Part shown: piece by piece, positions 6,563 to 13,408 of the stretch
Layout of the letters: every line of letters begins with the position of its first letter
Numbering within the stretch: the first letter of the stretch is position 1
From: Candidatus Poribacteria bacterium
GTDB taxonomy: Bacteria; Poribacteria; WGA-4E; GCA-2687025
Direction: 5' to 3'
Assembly: GCA_002687025.1 (NCBI GenBank)
Contig: NYZG01000299.1
Location: 1 to 13,408, forward strand
Length of the DNA: 13,408 nucleotides
Position numbers and translations under genes: made by a program
Notes under the pieces: model-generated
What the model was told of the DNA's origin: nothing
Database searches by the model: none
What the model saw: only the letters and a program-made list of their open reading frames with translations

Positions 6563-8043
6563 CGACACTCGCGATCATCATCGTCTATCTCGTCATGGTG
6601 CTGCTCGTTGGCAGCCTGAGCCACCGTCTCTCGCGCGGCACGGGCGAAGACTACTTCGTCGCCAGCCGGAGCATCGGGCCGTTCTTCCTCCTGATGTCAC
6701 TCTTCGGCACGAACATGACCGCCTTCGCCATTCTCGGCGGCTCGGGCGAGGGCTACCACAAGGGCATCGGCGTATTCGCCCTGATGCCGTCGATCTCCGC
6801 GCTGGTGATCCCTGTCGTGTTCTTCTTCATCGGCACGCGTGTGTGGGCCCTGGGCAAGCGGCACGGCTACTACACGCAGATACAGTTCTTCCGCGACCGA
6901 TGGAACTCCAACATCCTTGGCTTGCTCCTCTTCGTCGTCTCCGTCGCGCTGCTGATCCCGTACTTACTCATCGGAGTCATGGGTGGCGGAATCACGCTGC
7001 ATAACATCACTGCCAAGGCGGTGCCGGAATGGGTGGGCGCGGTGCTGGTGACCGGCGTCGTGTTCGCCTACGTCTGCTTTGGCGGGATGCGCGGCACGGC
7101 GTGGGCGAATGCCTTCCAAACGCTCGTCTTCATGGTTCTGGGCGCCACAACGCTATTCATCATCGTCCACAAGATGGGCGGCCTGTCCGGCGCTATCGCG
7201 AAGGTGCAGGCGACCCATCCAGAGCTGCTTCAGCGAGGACCGGCGCGGCCAGGCGGCAAGAGCCTGATCAGCCCTGTGCGCATGCTGACCTACACCTGCA
7301 TCCCACTATCGGTCGGCATGTTCCCGCACATGTTCATGCACTGGCTTACCGCCGAGAGGGCGGCGGCCTTCAAGAAGCCGCTCATCCTCTATCCGCTGTG
7401 TATCGCGGCGGTGTGGATACCCTCCGTCTTGCTCGGCATCTTCGGCGCGGCCGAATTCGAGGGGCTAAAGGGCCCGGCCGCGAACTATGTCCTGATAAGA
7501 ATGATCGCGAAGCATGCCCCGACGGCGCTGGCTGGCTTGCTCTGCGCGGGCGTGTTCGCGGCGATCATGTCGTCGCTGGACTCGCAGGCGCTATCTCTCG
7601 GCAGCATGTTCACCCACGACATCGTGCGGCACTACGGCTTCCACGACCGGATGTCCGAGAAGCAGCAGATCCTCTTCGGACGCATCTTTGTGTTCGCCGT
7701 CCTGGCTCTGACGTTTGTGCTGGCGCAGGTGACCAACCGCAGCATCTTCCGCCTTGGTGTGTGGTGCTTCACGGGGTTCGCCGCGATGTTCCCAGTGGTG
7801 TTAGCGGCACTGTTCTGGCGCCGAAGCACGAAGGTTGGAGCCATCGCGTCCGTCGCGACGGTGATCGTGCTATGGACCTTCTTCTTCACGAAGGGATGGA
7901 CCAACCCCGCGTACACGGTCGGCGGGACAGGCGTCATGCCGGTAGTCGTGATCCTGGGCGCTTCCGCGGCGGCAATGGTCGTCGGCTCACTCGTGAGCCG
8001 CCCGCCGGAGGCCACGACCGTCAGCAAGTTCTTCCGAGACTAG
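6559..8043 (+). CDS. Sodium/solute symporter (SSF family)
   Basis: This 494-residue inner-membrane protein is of usual SSF length with about 13 hydrophobic helices, the first at about 3-21. The N-terminal GTGEDYFVASRSIGPFF (27-43), the SSF signature region around GGMRGTAWANAFQ (175-187), and AAIMSSLDSQALSLGS (334-349) all fit. In the last, S338/S339/D341 lie in the helix that forms the Na2 site in this LeuT-fold family. It would co-import an organic solute with Na+. Substrate cannot be read from sequence; DUF3311-paired members are diverse, including monocarboxylate and sugar carriers. It is coupled to the DUF3311 gene by a 4-base overlap and is followed after 3 bases by a glycosyltransferase gene. 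It could import a precursor or sodium-coupled substrate unrelated to the aromatic genes upstream. Confidence 0.92.
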   Translation: MTTLAIIIVYLVMVLLVGSLSHRLSRGTGEDYFVASRSIGPFFLLMSLFGTNMTAFAILGGSGEGYHKGIGVFALMPSISALVIPVVFFFIGTRVWALGKRHGYYTQIQFFRDRWNSNILGLLLFVVSVALLIPYLLIGVMGGGITLHNITAKAVPEWVGAVLVTGVVFAYVCFGGMRGTAWANAFQTLVFMVLGATTLFIIVHKMGGLSGAIAKVQATHPELLQRGPARPGGKSLISPVRMLTYTCIPLSVGMFPHMFMHWLTAERAAAFKKPLILYPLCIAAVWIPSVLLGIFGAAEFEGLKGPAANYVLIRMIAKHAPTALAGLLCAGVFAAIMSSLDSQALSLGSMFTHDIVRHYGFHDRMSEKQQILFGRIFVFAVLALTFVLAQVTNRSIFRLGVWCFTGFAAMFPVVLAALFWRRSTKVGAIASVATVIVLWTFFFTKGWTNPAYTVGGTGVMPVVVILGASAAAMVVGSLVSRPPEATTVSKFFRD

Positions 8044-8046
8044 CGG

Positions 8047-9345
8047 GTGAGGATCGCCTACATCGCGGCGGGCGCCGCGGGAATGCTTTGCGGCGCGTGC
8101 ATCCACGACAACACCCTCGCCGCGGCGATGCAGCGCAAGGGCCACGACGTCGCCCTGGTGCCGACGTATACGCCCATTCGCACCGATGAGCGTGATGTCA
8201 GCCTCCACCGCGTCTTCTACGGAGGCGTGAACGTCTACCTACAGCAGAAGGCCGCGGTGTTCCGACGCACTCCGTGGGCTTTGGACCGTCTGCTCGACGG
8301 GCGCCCGCTGTTGAACGCTCTTTCCCGGTTCAGTTCTGCCACGAGCGCGCGGGACCTTGGCGGCCTGACGGTTTCCATACTCAGAGGCGAGCACGGCCGC
8401 CAGAGCAAGGAGCTGGCGAAGCTGGTGCGCTGGCTGCGCGACGAACACCGGCCGGACATCGTTCAGCTCACCAATTCGATGTTCGTCGGAATGGCGGGGC
8501 CCATCAAGGACGCGCTGGGTGTGCCGGTCCTGTGCGCCCTGCAAGGCGAGGACATCTTCCTCGACGACCTGCAGGAGCCGTACCGCTCCGACGCCCACGC
8601 GGAACTTCGCAAGCGCGCCAGGGATGTGGACGGCTTCATCGCCCCGTGCCGATACTATGCCGACGCCATGACAGACTACATGGACGTCCCCGCCGATCGC
8701 GTCCATGTCGTGCCCCTCGGCATAGGCATGCGAGGCCACTCCGCCACGCGCGCGGAGCTGCCCGACGACCCCTTCGTCATCGCCTATCTGGCACGCATCT
8801 GCCCCGAGAAGGGCCTACACATCCTCATTGACGCCGTCATCGAGCTCTTGCGCGAACGTGGAGCCGACGCGGCGACGCTCCGCGTTGCGGGCTACCTGGG
8901 CACGACCGACATGCCGTATTTCGACGACTGCGCTGAGCGCATGTCAGAGGCGGGATTCGCAGCGCGCATGCAACACCTGGGCGAGGTTGACCGCGCCGCG
9001 AAGATCGACATGCTGGCATCGGCGCACGTCCTGAGCGTCCCGACCGTGTACCGCGAACCGAAGGGCCTCTTCGCACTCGAAGCGATGGCCAACGGCACGC
9101 CGGTCGTCGTCCCGGCGCACGGGGGCTTCCCGGAGATGATCGAGCAGACGGGTGGTGGCGTCCTCGTCGCGCCCAACTCGCCGCAGGCCGTGGCGGACGG
9201 CATACGTCGACTCATGGACGACCGGCGACTACGCGACTCCCTCGGCGGGGCCGGGCAGGAGGCCGTCCGACGCGATCGCAACGACGAGCTGATGGCCGAC
9301 CGGACGCTCGCCGTATACCAGCAGTACCTCGACCCCAACGGGTGA
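8047..9345 (+). CDS. GT4-family (GT-B fold) glycosyltransferase
   Basis: The protein has 432 residues. The GTG at 8047, 3 bases after the symporter stop, is chosen because it places the first beta-strand and glycine loop (MRIAYIAAGAAGM, 1-13) at the N-terminus; no good ribosome site is visible. CGACIHDNTLAAAM (15-28) is a distinctive N-terminal loop. The C-terminal Rossmann half shows FVIAYLARICPEKGLHILIDA (about 243-263) and the donor-binding EX7E motif E337-E345 (EPKGLFALE), then GTPVVVPAHGGFPE. This is a retaining GT4-type enzyme using an activated sugar, with donor and acceptor unknown. There is no signal peptide or membrane helix, so it acts in the cytoplasm or at the inner membrane face. 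It could decorate lipid, polysaccharide or a small molecule; a link to the upstream aromatic product is possible but not shown. Confidence 0.9.
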   Translation: MRIAYIAAGAAGMLCGACIHDNTLAAAMQRKGHDVALVPTYTPIRTDERDVSLHRVFYGGVNVYLQQKAAVFRRTPWALDRLLDGRPLLNALSRFSSATSARDLGGLTVSILRGEHGRQSKELAKLVRWLRDEHRPDIVQLTNSMFVGMAGPIKDALGVPVLCALQGEDIFLDDLQEPYRSDAHAELRKRARDVDGFIAPCRYYADAMTDYMDVPADRVHVVPLGIGMRGHSATRAELPDDPFVIAYLARICPEKGLHILIDAVIELLRERGADAATLRVAGYLGTTDMPYFDDCAERMSEAGFAARMQHLGEVDRAAKIDMLASAHVLSVPTVYREPKGLFALEAMANGTPVVVPAHGGFPEMIEQTGGGVLVAPNSPQAVADGIRRLMDDRRLRDSLGGAGQEAVRRDRNDELMADRTLAVYQQYLDPNG

Positions 9346-9458
9346 TGCGCAACCGCCGCCCTGCCACGGACGTTGCCCTCGGCGCGCGTCTTGCCGATGC
9401 TACCTACATTCTCCGAGTGACGCGTCTCGCAGGACACTAGAGGACGGAGCTACGACCT
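9346..9458 (+). other. Largest intergenic gap, with an imperfect direct repeat
   Basis: This is the only gap in the window large enough for a normal promoter. It holds two near-identical decamers, CGCGTCTTGC (9385-9394) and CGCGTCTCGC (9421-9430), differing at one base and starting 36 bases apart. The second overlaps an 8-base palindrome GACGCGTC (9419-9426). TTGCCC at 9373-9378 and TACATT at 9405-9410 resemble sigma-70 elements, but their spacing is too wide. No stem followed by a T-run is present, so no intrinsic terminator is called for the upstream gene. Confidence 0.4.
9446..9449 (+). promoter_or_regulatory. Ribosome binding site for the DMT-like gene
   Basis: GGAG, within AGGACGGAG, lies 9 bases before the ATG at 9459 and selects that start over the out-of-frame ATG at 9464. 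Confidence 0.6.
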
Positions 9459-9929
9459 ATGGCATGGCTAATCTTCGCCGTGATGACCGTGGCGTCTTGG
9501 GGTCTGTACGGGGTTCTCCTGCACACCGGCGCAATCGGCATGGCCGACCCGGTCCACGGCCGCTACAAGGCGTTCCTGTTCGTGGGCGTAGCGTACCTCC
9601 TCGTGGCGGTGCTCGGCTCGATCGTCATGCTCCAGATGAACGGCGCGTCCTGGGACTTCCCCAAGAAGGGCGTAGTGTGGTCCACACTCGCGGGCGTCGT
9701 CGGCGCTATAGGCGCGCTCGGGGTACTGCTCGCCTTCGGCGCGAAGGGGTCACCGGCCGTCGTGATGTCGATCGTGTTCGCCGGCGCGCCGATCGTCAAC
9801 GCGATCACGGCGCTCATCGTGCACCCTCCCGCGGCAGGATTCGGCGCCGTGCGTTGGCAGTTCGTCGCCGGCATCGCCTGCGCGGCCGCGGGCGGATGCC
9901 TCGTCACTCTCTTCCGCCCTGGCGCCTGA
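9459..9929 (+). CDS. Small five-helix DMT/EamA-like membrane protein
   Basis: This 156-residue, very hydrophobic protein has five likely membrane helices (about 3-22, 38-59, 71-92, 97-120 and 133-152). Features such as FAVMTVASWGLYGVLLHTG at the N-terminus, ALGVLLAFGAKGSPAVV and a terminal helix ending LVTLFRPGA resemble one repeat of EamA/DMT-superfamily transporters, which normally have ten helices from two such repeats. At this size it would have to work as a dimer, as half-size DMT proteins do, or be a regulatory relative. The partner and substrate are not evident. It begins a new run of genes after the 113-base gap and is followed after 14 bases by the thioesterase. The family call is moderate and the transport function is inferred. 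Confidence 0.65.
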   Translation: MAWLIFAVMTVASWGLYGVLLHTGAIGMADPVHGRYKAFLFVGVAYLLVAVLGSIVMLQMNGASWDFPKKGVVWSTLAGVVGAIGALGVLLAFGAKGSPAVVMSIVFAGAPIVNAITALIVHPPAAGFGAVRWQFVAGIACAAAGGCLVTLFRPGA

Positions 9930-9932
9930 CCG

Positions 9933-9938
9933 AAGGGG
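9933..9938 (+). promoter_or_regulatory. Ribosome binding site for the thioesterase gene
   Basis: AAGGGG lies 5 bases before the ATG at 9944, in the 14-base gap after the DMT-like gene. Confidence 0.5.
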
Positions 9939-9943
9939 ACTGA

Positions 9944-10369
9944 ATGTCGAGGGAATTCGTTACGACGCGGCGGATGGAATTCGCCGACACCGACATGGCC
10001 GGGATCGTACATTTCGCCCGGTACACGGTCTTCATGGAAACCGCGGAGCACGAGTTCCTGCGCTCCATCGGCACCGACATCCATCTAGAGCGCGACGGCG
10101 ACATCGTGAGCTGGCCGCGCGTCTCCATCTCGTGCGACTACGTCCAGCCGTCCTACTACGGCGAGGAACTGGAGATCCGCGTGACGGTGCTACGTCGTGG
10201 CGCGAAGTCAGTCACGTACGGCTTCAGCTTCCGCCGCGGCGACGACGAGGTGGCGCGCGGGAAGACCACGGCCGTGTTCTGCGTGTGCAATCCGGGCGAG
10301 AAGCTCCGCTCCCTCGCCATCCCGCCGGACATCGCCGCGCGGCTGGACGCCATCGCTGTGACGGAGTAG
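9944..10369 (+). CDS. Hotdog-fold acyl-CoA thioesterase, 4-hydroxybenzoyl-CoA thioesterase / YbgC family
   Basis: This 141-residue protein is of normal size for a single-hotdog enzyme that hydrolyses aryl- or acyl-CoA as a tetramer in the cytoplasm. MEFADTDMAGIVHFARY (11-27) is the family motif, and D17 is at the place of the catalytic Asp of the Pseudomonas 4-hydroxybenzoyl-CoA thioesterase. Residues 60-80 (VSISCDYVQPSYYGEELEIR) and the C-terminal GEKLRSLAIPPDI (118-130) also resemble that enzyme, whose C-terminal region reads similarly. YbgC proteins of the Tol-Pal region share the motif and usually have a tyrosine or a different pattern after it, so substrate is uncertain. The chorismate lyase and ligase upstream make a 4-hydroxybenzoyl thioester a tempting substrate. 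It lies 14 bases after the DMT-like gene and 7 bases before the ABC ATPase gene. Confidence 0.9.
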   Translation: MSREFVTTRRMEFADTDMAGIVHFARYTVFMETAEHEFLRSIGTDIHLERDGDIVSWPRVSISCDYVQPSYYGEELEIRVTVLRRGAKSVTYGFSFRRGDDEVARGKTTAVFCVCNPGEKLRSLAIPPDIAARLDAIAVTE

Positions 10370-10376
10370 CCCGCCA

Positions 10377-11054
10377 ATGGACACCCGCCTCGCCATCTCC
10401 GACCTGACAAAGACCTTCCCAGGCGAGGCGGGCCCGGTCGATGTCCTGCGCGGCGTGACGTTGGGGCTGTCCAAGGGCGAGTCGATGTCGATCACCGGGC
10501 AGTCCGGCTCGGGCAAGAGCACGCTGCTGCACGTCGCGGGCACGCTCGACGCCCCGACCTCCGGCACGGTCACCTTCGATGGCGAAGACCCGTTCGCCCT
10601 GCGCGAGCCCGACCTCGCGCGCTTCCGCAACGAACGGGTCGGCTTCGTCTTCCAGGACCACCACCTGCTGCCGCAGTATTCGGTGATTGAGAACGTCCTG
10701 ATCCCCACCGTGCCGTTTCAGACAGGCGGGCCGCGCGCCGAGACCCGCGCCGTCGAATTGGTCGAGCGCGTCGGTCTCTCGCACCGTGCGAACCACCGGC
10801 CGGCTCAGCTCTCGGGTGGCGAGCGACAGCGCGTCGCGGTGGCCCGCGCTCTCATCAACGGCCCCGGCGTGCTCCTCTGCGACGAGCCGACTGGGAACCT
10901 GGACCCAACCACGGCCGAGGCCGTCGCCGATCTCCTGCTGGAAATGCACGCCGCCGAGGGTACGATCCTCATCGTGGTCACGCACAGTCTGGAGCTCGCG
11001 GCGCGCTTCGGCAGGCACGTGCGCATGGAGTCCGGTGTATGCGTCGAAGCCTAG
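10377..11054 (+). CDS. ABC transporter ATP-binding protein (LolD/MacB type)
   Basis: This 225-residue nucleotide-binding subunit has a complete motif set: Walker A GQSGSGKST (41-49), Q-loop Q93 (FQDHHLLPQ), signature LSGGERQR (145-152), Walker B VLLCDEPTGNLD (165-176) and H-loop H203 (VVTHSLELA). The PTGNLD box and short length place it with LolD, MacB and FtsE-like ATPases that drive mechanotransmission through FtsX-type permeases rather than simple import. The ATG follows the thioesterase stop by 7 bases, with ACGGAG at 10361-10366 as a likely ribosome site. The end overlaps the permease gene by 16 bases, so the two subunits are coupled. It might export lipoproteins, lipids or a small molecule; the cargo cannot be told from this subunit. 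Confidence 0.95.
   Translation: MDTRLAISDLTKTFPGEAGPVDVLRGVTLGLSKGESMSITGQSGSGKSTLLHVAGTLDAPTSGTVTFDGEDPFALREPDLARFRNERVGFVFQDHHLLPQYSVIENVLIPTVPFQTGGPRAETRAVELVERVGLSHRANHRPAQLSGGERQRVAVARALINGPGVLLCDEPTGNLDPTTAEAVADLLLEMHAAEGTILIVVTHSLELAARFGRHVRMESGVCVEA
11027..11030 (+). promoter_or_regulatory. Ribosome binding site for the permease gene
   Basis: GGAG lies 8 bases before the ATG at 11039, inside the end of the ATPase gene, supporting the overlapping start. Confidence 0.55.
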
Positions 11055-13408
11055 CGCACTACCGGGCGATCCACGTCGCCGTCGTCCTCGGGGCCGCGGT
11101 CGCGACGGCGACGCTAACGGGCTCGCTCGTCGTCGGCGACTCCGTGAAGGCCAGCCTACGCGCCCTTACGCTCGACCGGTTGGGCGCCACCGACGACGCA
11201 CTGGCCGCCGACCGGCTGTTCCGCGAAGCGCTCGCGGAGGATGCCGCCTTCGGCCACGCGTATTCGTCGGTCGCCCCCGCAATCCTGCTCAACGGCGCCG
11301 CGCGATCCGCGTCCGGTGGCCGTCGAGCGTCCGGCGTGCAGATCGTCGGGGCCGACGGACGGTTCGCCGCGCAGTACACATCGGGCGCCGGCCTCGTGGA
11401 CGGGTTGGCGGCCGATGGACGCCTGCCATCCGCGGTCATCAACACGGCGTTGAGCAGGGAGCTATCCGCCACCGTCGGCGACGAAGTACTCCTGTCGTTC
11501 GCGCGACGTGGCGACATCCACCCCGAGTCCCTGTTCGGCTCCCGCGACGCCACGGATGCCCGAGGTCTGATGCGCGCCACGGTGTCTGCCGTGCTCCCGG
11601 ATCGCGGCGTCGGCAGGTTCGCGTTGCGGCCCCACCAGCACGCGCCGATGAACGCGTTCGTGCGCCTCGGAGACCTGCAGCGCGCGCTTGATCGGCCCGG
11701 CGACGTCAATCTCCTCCTTGGCACGCGAGCGCCACGCACGGCCGACGTTACCGGGCTCCTCGGCGCTGCCGCCAGCGCTCTGACGGTGGGCGACCTAGGT
11801 CTCCAGATACGGGAGTACGACGACGTGCTCATCGTAGAGGCCGAGCAGCTCGTCCTGTCCGACGGCATGGCCGCATCCATCCTGGCCGCGGCCGAAGATG
11901 CGGCGCTGGAAGCGCTCCCGGTCCTGACATACGTAGCCACGCGCATGGAAGTGGATGGCCGAGAGGCGTCGTACGCGATGGTCGCGGCCTTCGACGGCGC
12001 GCTGCCACGCCCGGCCGGCGTAGTCGCGGAGGCGTCGCCCATCCCGGCCCGCTCGATCGTGCTAGGCAAGTGGCTCGCAGAGGACCTCGCCGCCGGGCCG
12101 GGCGACGGGCTCCGCATGAGCTACTTCGTCGTCGCCCCGGACGAGACGCTGCTGACGCGCGAGGCGATGTTCACCGTCGCCCGCGTCTCGGCTCACGCGG
12201 GGCTCATGGCGGATCGCCGCCTCACGCCTTCCATCGCCGGCCTTGGCGACGCGGACGACATCGGCGACTGGGACGCGCCGTTCCCCGTGGACCTGACTCG
12301 CGTCACCGACCGCGACGAGGCGTATTGGGACGCGTATGGCGCCACGCCCAAGGCGTTCGTATCGCTGAGCGGCGGTCAGGACCTGTGGGCCGGCCGCTTC
12401 GGGTCGCTGACGTCGGTTCGGCTGACCCCGCCGGAGGGCATGTCGACGCGCGTGGCCGCTGACGAGTTCCGGCGCCGGCTACTCGCGCGCGCACGGCCGT
12501 CGGACGCCGGCTTCGCGGCCCACGCGGTGAAGGACGACGGGCTAGAGGCCGCCACGGGAGCGACCGACTTCAGCGGCCTGTTCGTTGGCTTCAGCATGTT
12601 CCTGATCGTGGCAGCGGCCATGCTGACGCAACTCCTGTTCCGCCTGGGCGTCGAGCAGCGCTCGCGGGAGATCGGCACGCTGCTCGCCGTTGGGTTCCCC
12701 GCGGCCCGCGTGCGGCGTCGCTTCCTGCGCGAGGGCGCGCTGCTCGCGGCCATTGGCGCCGGCGCGGGTGTCGCGGCCGGGATCGGCTACGCGTGGCTCA
12801 TGATTGCCGGCCTCAGGACGCTGTGGGTGGACGCCGTCGGAACACGGCAGCTCGTCGTGCACGTCCGCGCGGGCTCGCTCGCGCTGGGCTGGGCCATCTC
12901 GGTCCTGGTCGTGTTGGGGGCCATAGCGTTCACCATCCGACGCCTCGGGAAGATTCCGGCCCGGGCGCTGCTGACGGGATCGGCCGACGCCGTCCACGTC
13001 TCGTCGCCGCGTGTCGCCCGGCTCGTCGCCACACCGGCATCCGGCCTCGCGCTGGCCGGCGTGGCATGGGGCCTGGCGATGGGCGCCGGCGCCTCGCCGT
13101 CGCTGTTCTTCGCCAGCGGCGCTCTCGCGCTCGTAGGCGGGCTCGCGTACTTCGCGCTGTGGCTCGGCCGCGTCGGGCGCGTCCGTTCAAGGCTGGGCGC
13201 CGCGATGGGGCTGAGCGCCCGAACCGCCGCGCGACGGCCGGCCCGGAGCATGCTATCGGCAACGCTCATGGCGTGTGCGTGCTTCGTGGTCGTGGCGGTC
13301 GGGCTGAACCGTCACGCGCCGCTGTCCGAGGAGGAGATGCGCGATCCGACGTCGGGGTCTGGAGGGTTCTCCCTCGTCGCCGAATCCGACATCCCCCTGC
13401 ACCACGAC
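11039..13408 (+). CDS. Large FtsX-like ABC transporter permease (3' partial)
   Basis: The frame is open from the ATG at 11039 to the window end, giving 790 residues without a stop. The N-terminus MRRSLAHYRAIHVAVVLGAA starts an initial membrane helix (about 10-32), followed by VVGDSVKASLR and a large periplasmic domain (about 33-510). The FtsX core follows: a helix at about 513-535, then RSREIGTLLAVGFPAARVRR and helices at about 566-592 and 613-633. Further helices lie at about 668-688 and 690-712, and RTAARRPARSMLSATLMAC with a helix at about 738-757 looks like the start of a second permease half. Such duplicated permeases typically reach 1000 or more residues, so a substantial part lies beyond the window. 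With the coupled ATPase it forms a LolCDE/MacB-like exporter. No MacA-type adaptor or outer-membrane channel is in view. Function and cargo are unknown. Confidence 0.9.
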   Translation, partial: MRRSLAHYRAIHVAVVLGAAVATATLTGSLVVGDSVKASLRALTLDRLGATDDALAADRLFREALAEDAAFGHAYSSVAPAILLNGAARSASGGRRASGVQIVGADGRFAAQYTSGAGLVDGLAADGRLPSAVINTALSRELSATVGDEVLLSFARRGDIHPESLFGSRDATDARGLMRATVSAVLPDRGVGRFALRPHQHAPMNAFVRLGDLQRALDRPGDVNLLLGTRAPRTADVTGLLGAAASALTVGDLGLQIREYDDVLIVEAEQLVLSDGMAASILAAAEDAALEALPVLTYVATRMEVDGREASYAMVAAFDGALPRPAGVVAEASPIPARSIVLGKWLAEDLAAGPGDGLRMSYFVVAPDETLLTREAMFTVARVSAHAGLMADRRLTPSIAGLGDADDIGDWDAPFPVDLTRVTDRDEAYWDAYGATPKAFVSLSGGQDLWAGRFGSLTSVRLTPPEGMSTRVAADEFRRRLLARARPSDAGFAAHAVKDDGLEAATGATDFSGLFVGFSMFLIVAAAMLTQLLFRLGVEQRSREIGTLLAVGFPAARVRRRFLREGALLAAIGAGAGVAAGIGYAWLMIAGLRTLWVDAVGTRQLVVHVRAGSLALGWAISVLVVLGAIAFTIRRLGKIPARALLTGSADAVHVSSPRVARLVATPASGLALAGVAWGLAMGAGASPSLFFASGALALVGGLAYFALWLGRVGRVRSRLGAAMGLSARTAARRPARSMLSATLMACACFVVVAVGLNRHAPLSEEEMRDPTSGSGGFSLVAESDIPLHHD

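Noticed and set aside
7029..8189. 386-codon plus-strand open frame in another frame of the symporter and glycosyltransferase
   Set aside because: The product is Arg/Gly/His-rich with no membrane helices and overlaps two well-supported genes in another frame.
9373..9410. TTGCCC and TACATT as a sigma-70 promoter
   Set aside because: Their spacing of 26 bases is too wide for a usable -35/-10 pair.
11059..12117. Long minus-strand open frame (352 codons) opposite the permease
   Set aside because: It is low-complexity Ser/Ala/Arg/Pro-rich and lies antisense to a motif-bearing permease frame, which is what GC-rich codon bias produces.

Overview
The window is a GC-rich (roughly two-thirds G+C by eye), densely packed bacterial segment. 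Ten genes lie head to tail on the + strand, and the largest non-coding gap is 113 bases. The first and last genes are cut by the window edges. A TonB-dependent outer-membrane receptor shows a diderm (Gram-negative type) cell. The set of a 'DWTQWRG' PQQ-like beta-propeller, an SSF symporter with a DUF3311 partner, a GT4 glycosyltransferase with a CGxCxHDN-like N-terminus and a very long FtsX-type permease resembles genomes of Planctomycetota, Verrucomicrobiota, Acidobacteriota or uncultured relatives. This placement is inference; nothing in the window fixes the phylum. No rRNA, tRNA, CRISPR array, insertion sequence or integrase was seen.

Region 1 (1-6300) is a chain of five overlapping genes: siderophore-type TonB-dependent receptor (partial), chorismate lyase of the DUF98/Rv2949c type, PaaK-like adenylate-forming ligase, FAD-dependent halogenase-like oxidoreductase, and a secreted PQQ-like beta-propeller. 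The overlaps are 4, 20, 4 and 4 bases, so translational coupling is likely. The enzyme order suggests this route: chorismate to 4-hydroxybenzoate, activation to an adenylate or thioester, then ring modification (possibly halogenation) by the flavoenzyme. A receptor in the same chain suggests that the product, or its metal complex, is taken up again through the outer membrane. This is the most interesting part of the window.

Region 2 (6338-9345) holds a DUF3311 small membrane protein coupled to an SSF sodium/solute symporter, then 3 bases later a GTG-started GT4 glycosyltransferase.

Region 3 (9459-13408) follows the 113-base gap. It holds a five-helix DMT/EamA-like half transporter, a hotdog thioesterase of the 4-hydroxybenzoyl-CoA thioesterase/YbgC family, and a LolD/MacB-type ABC ATPase overlapping a large FtsX-like permease that runs off the end. 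The thioesterase could serve the aromatic thioester pathway of region 1, but a housekeeping YbgC-like role is equally possible. No convincing promoter or intrinsic terminator was seen anywhere, so the whole window could be one long transcription unit or two.
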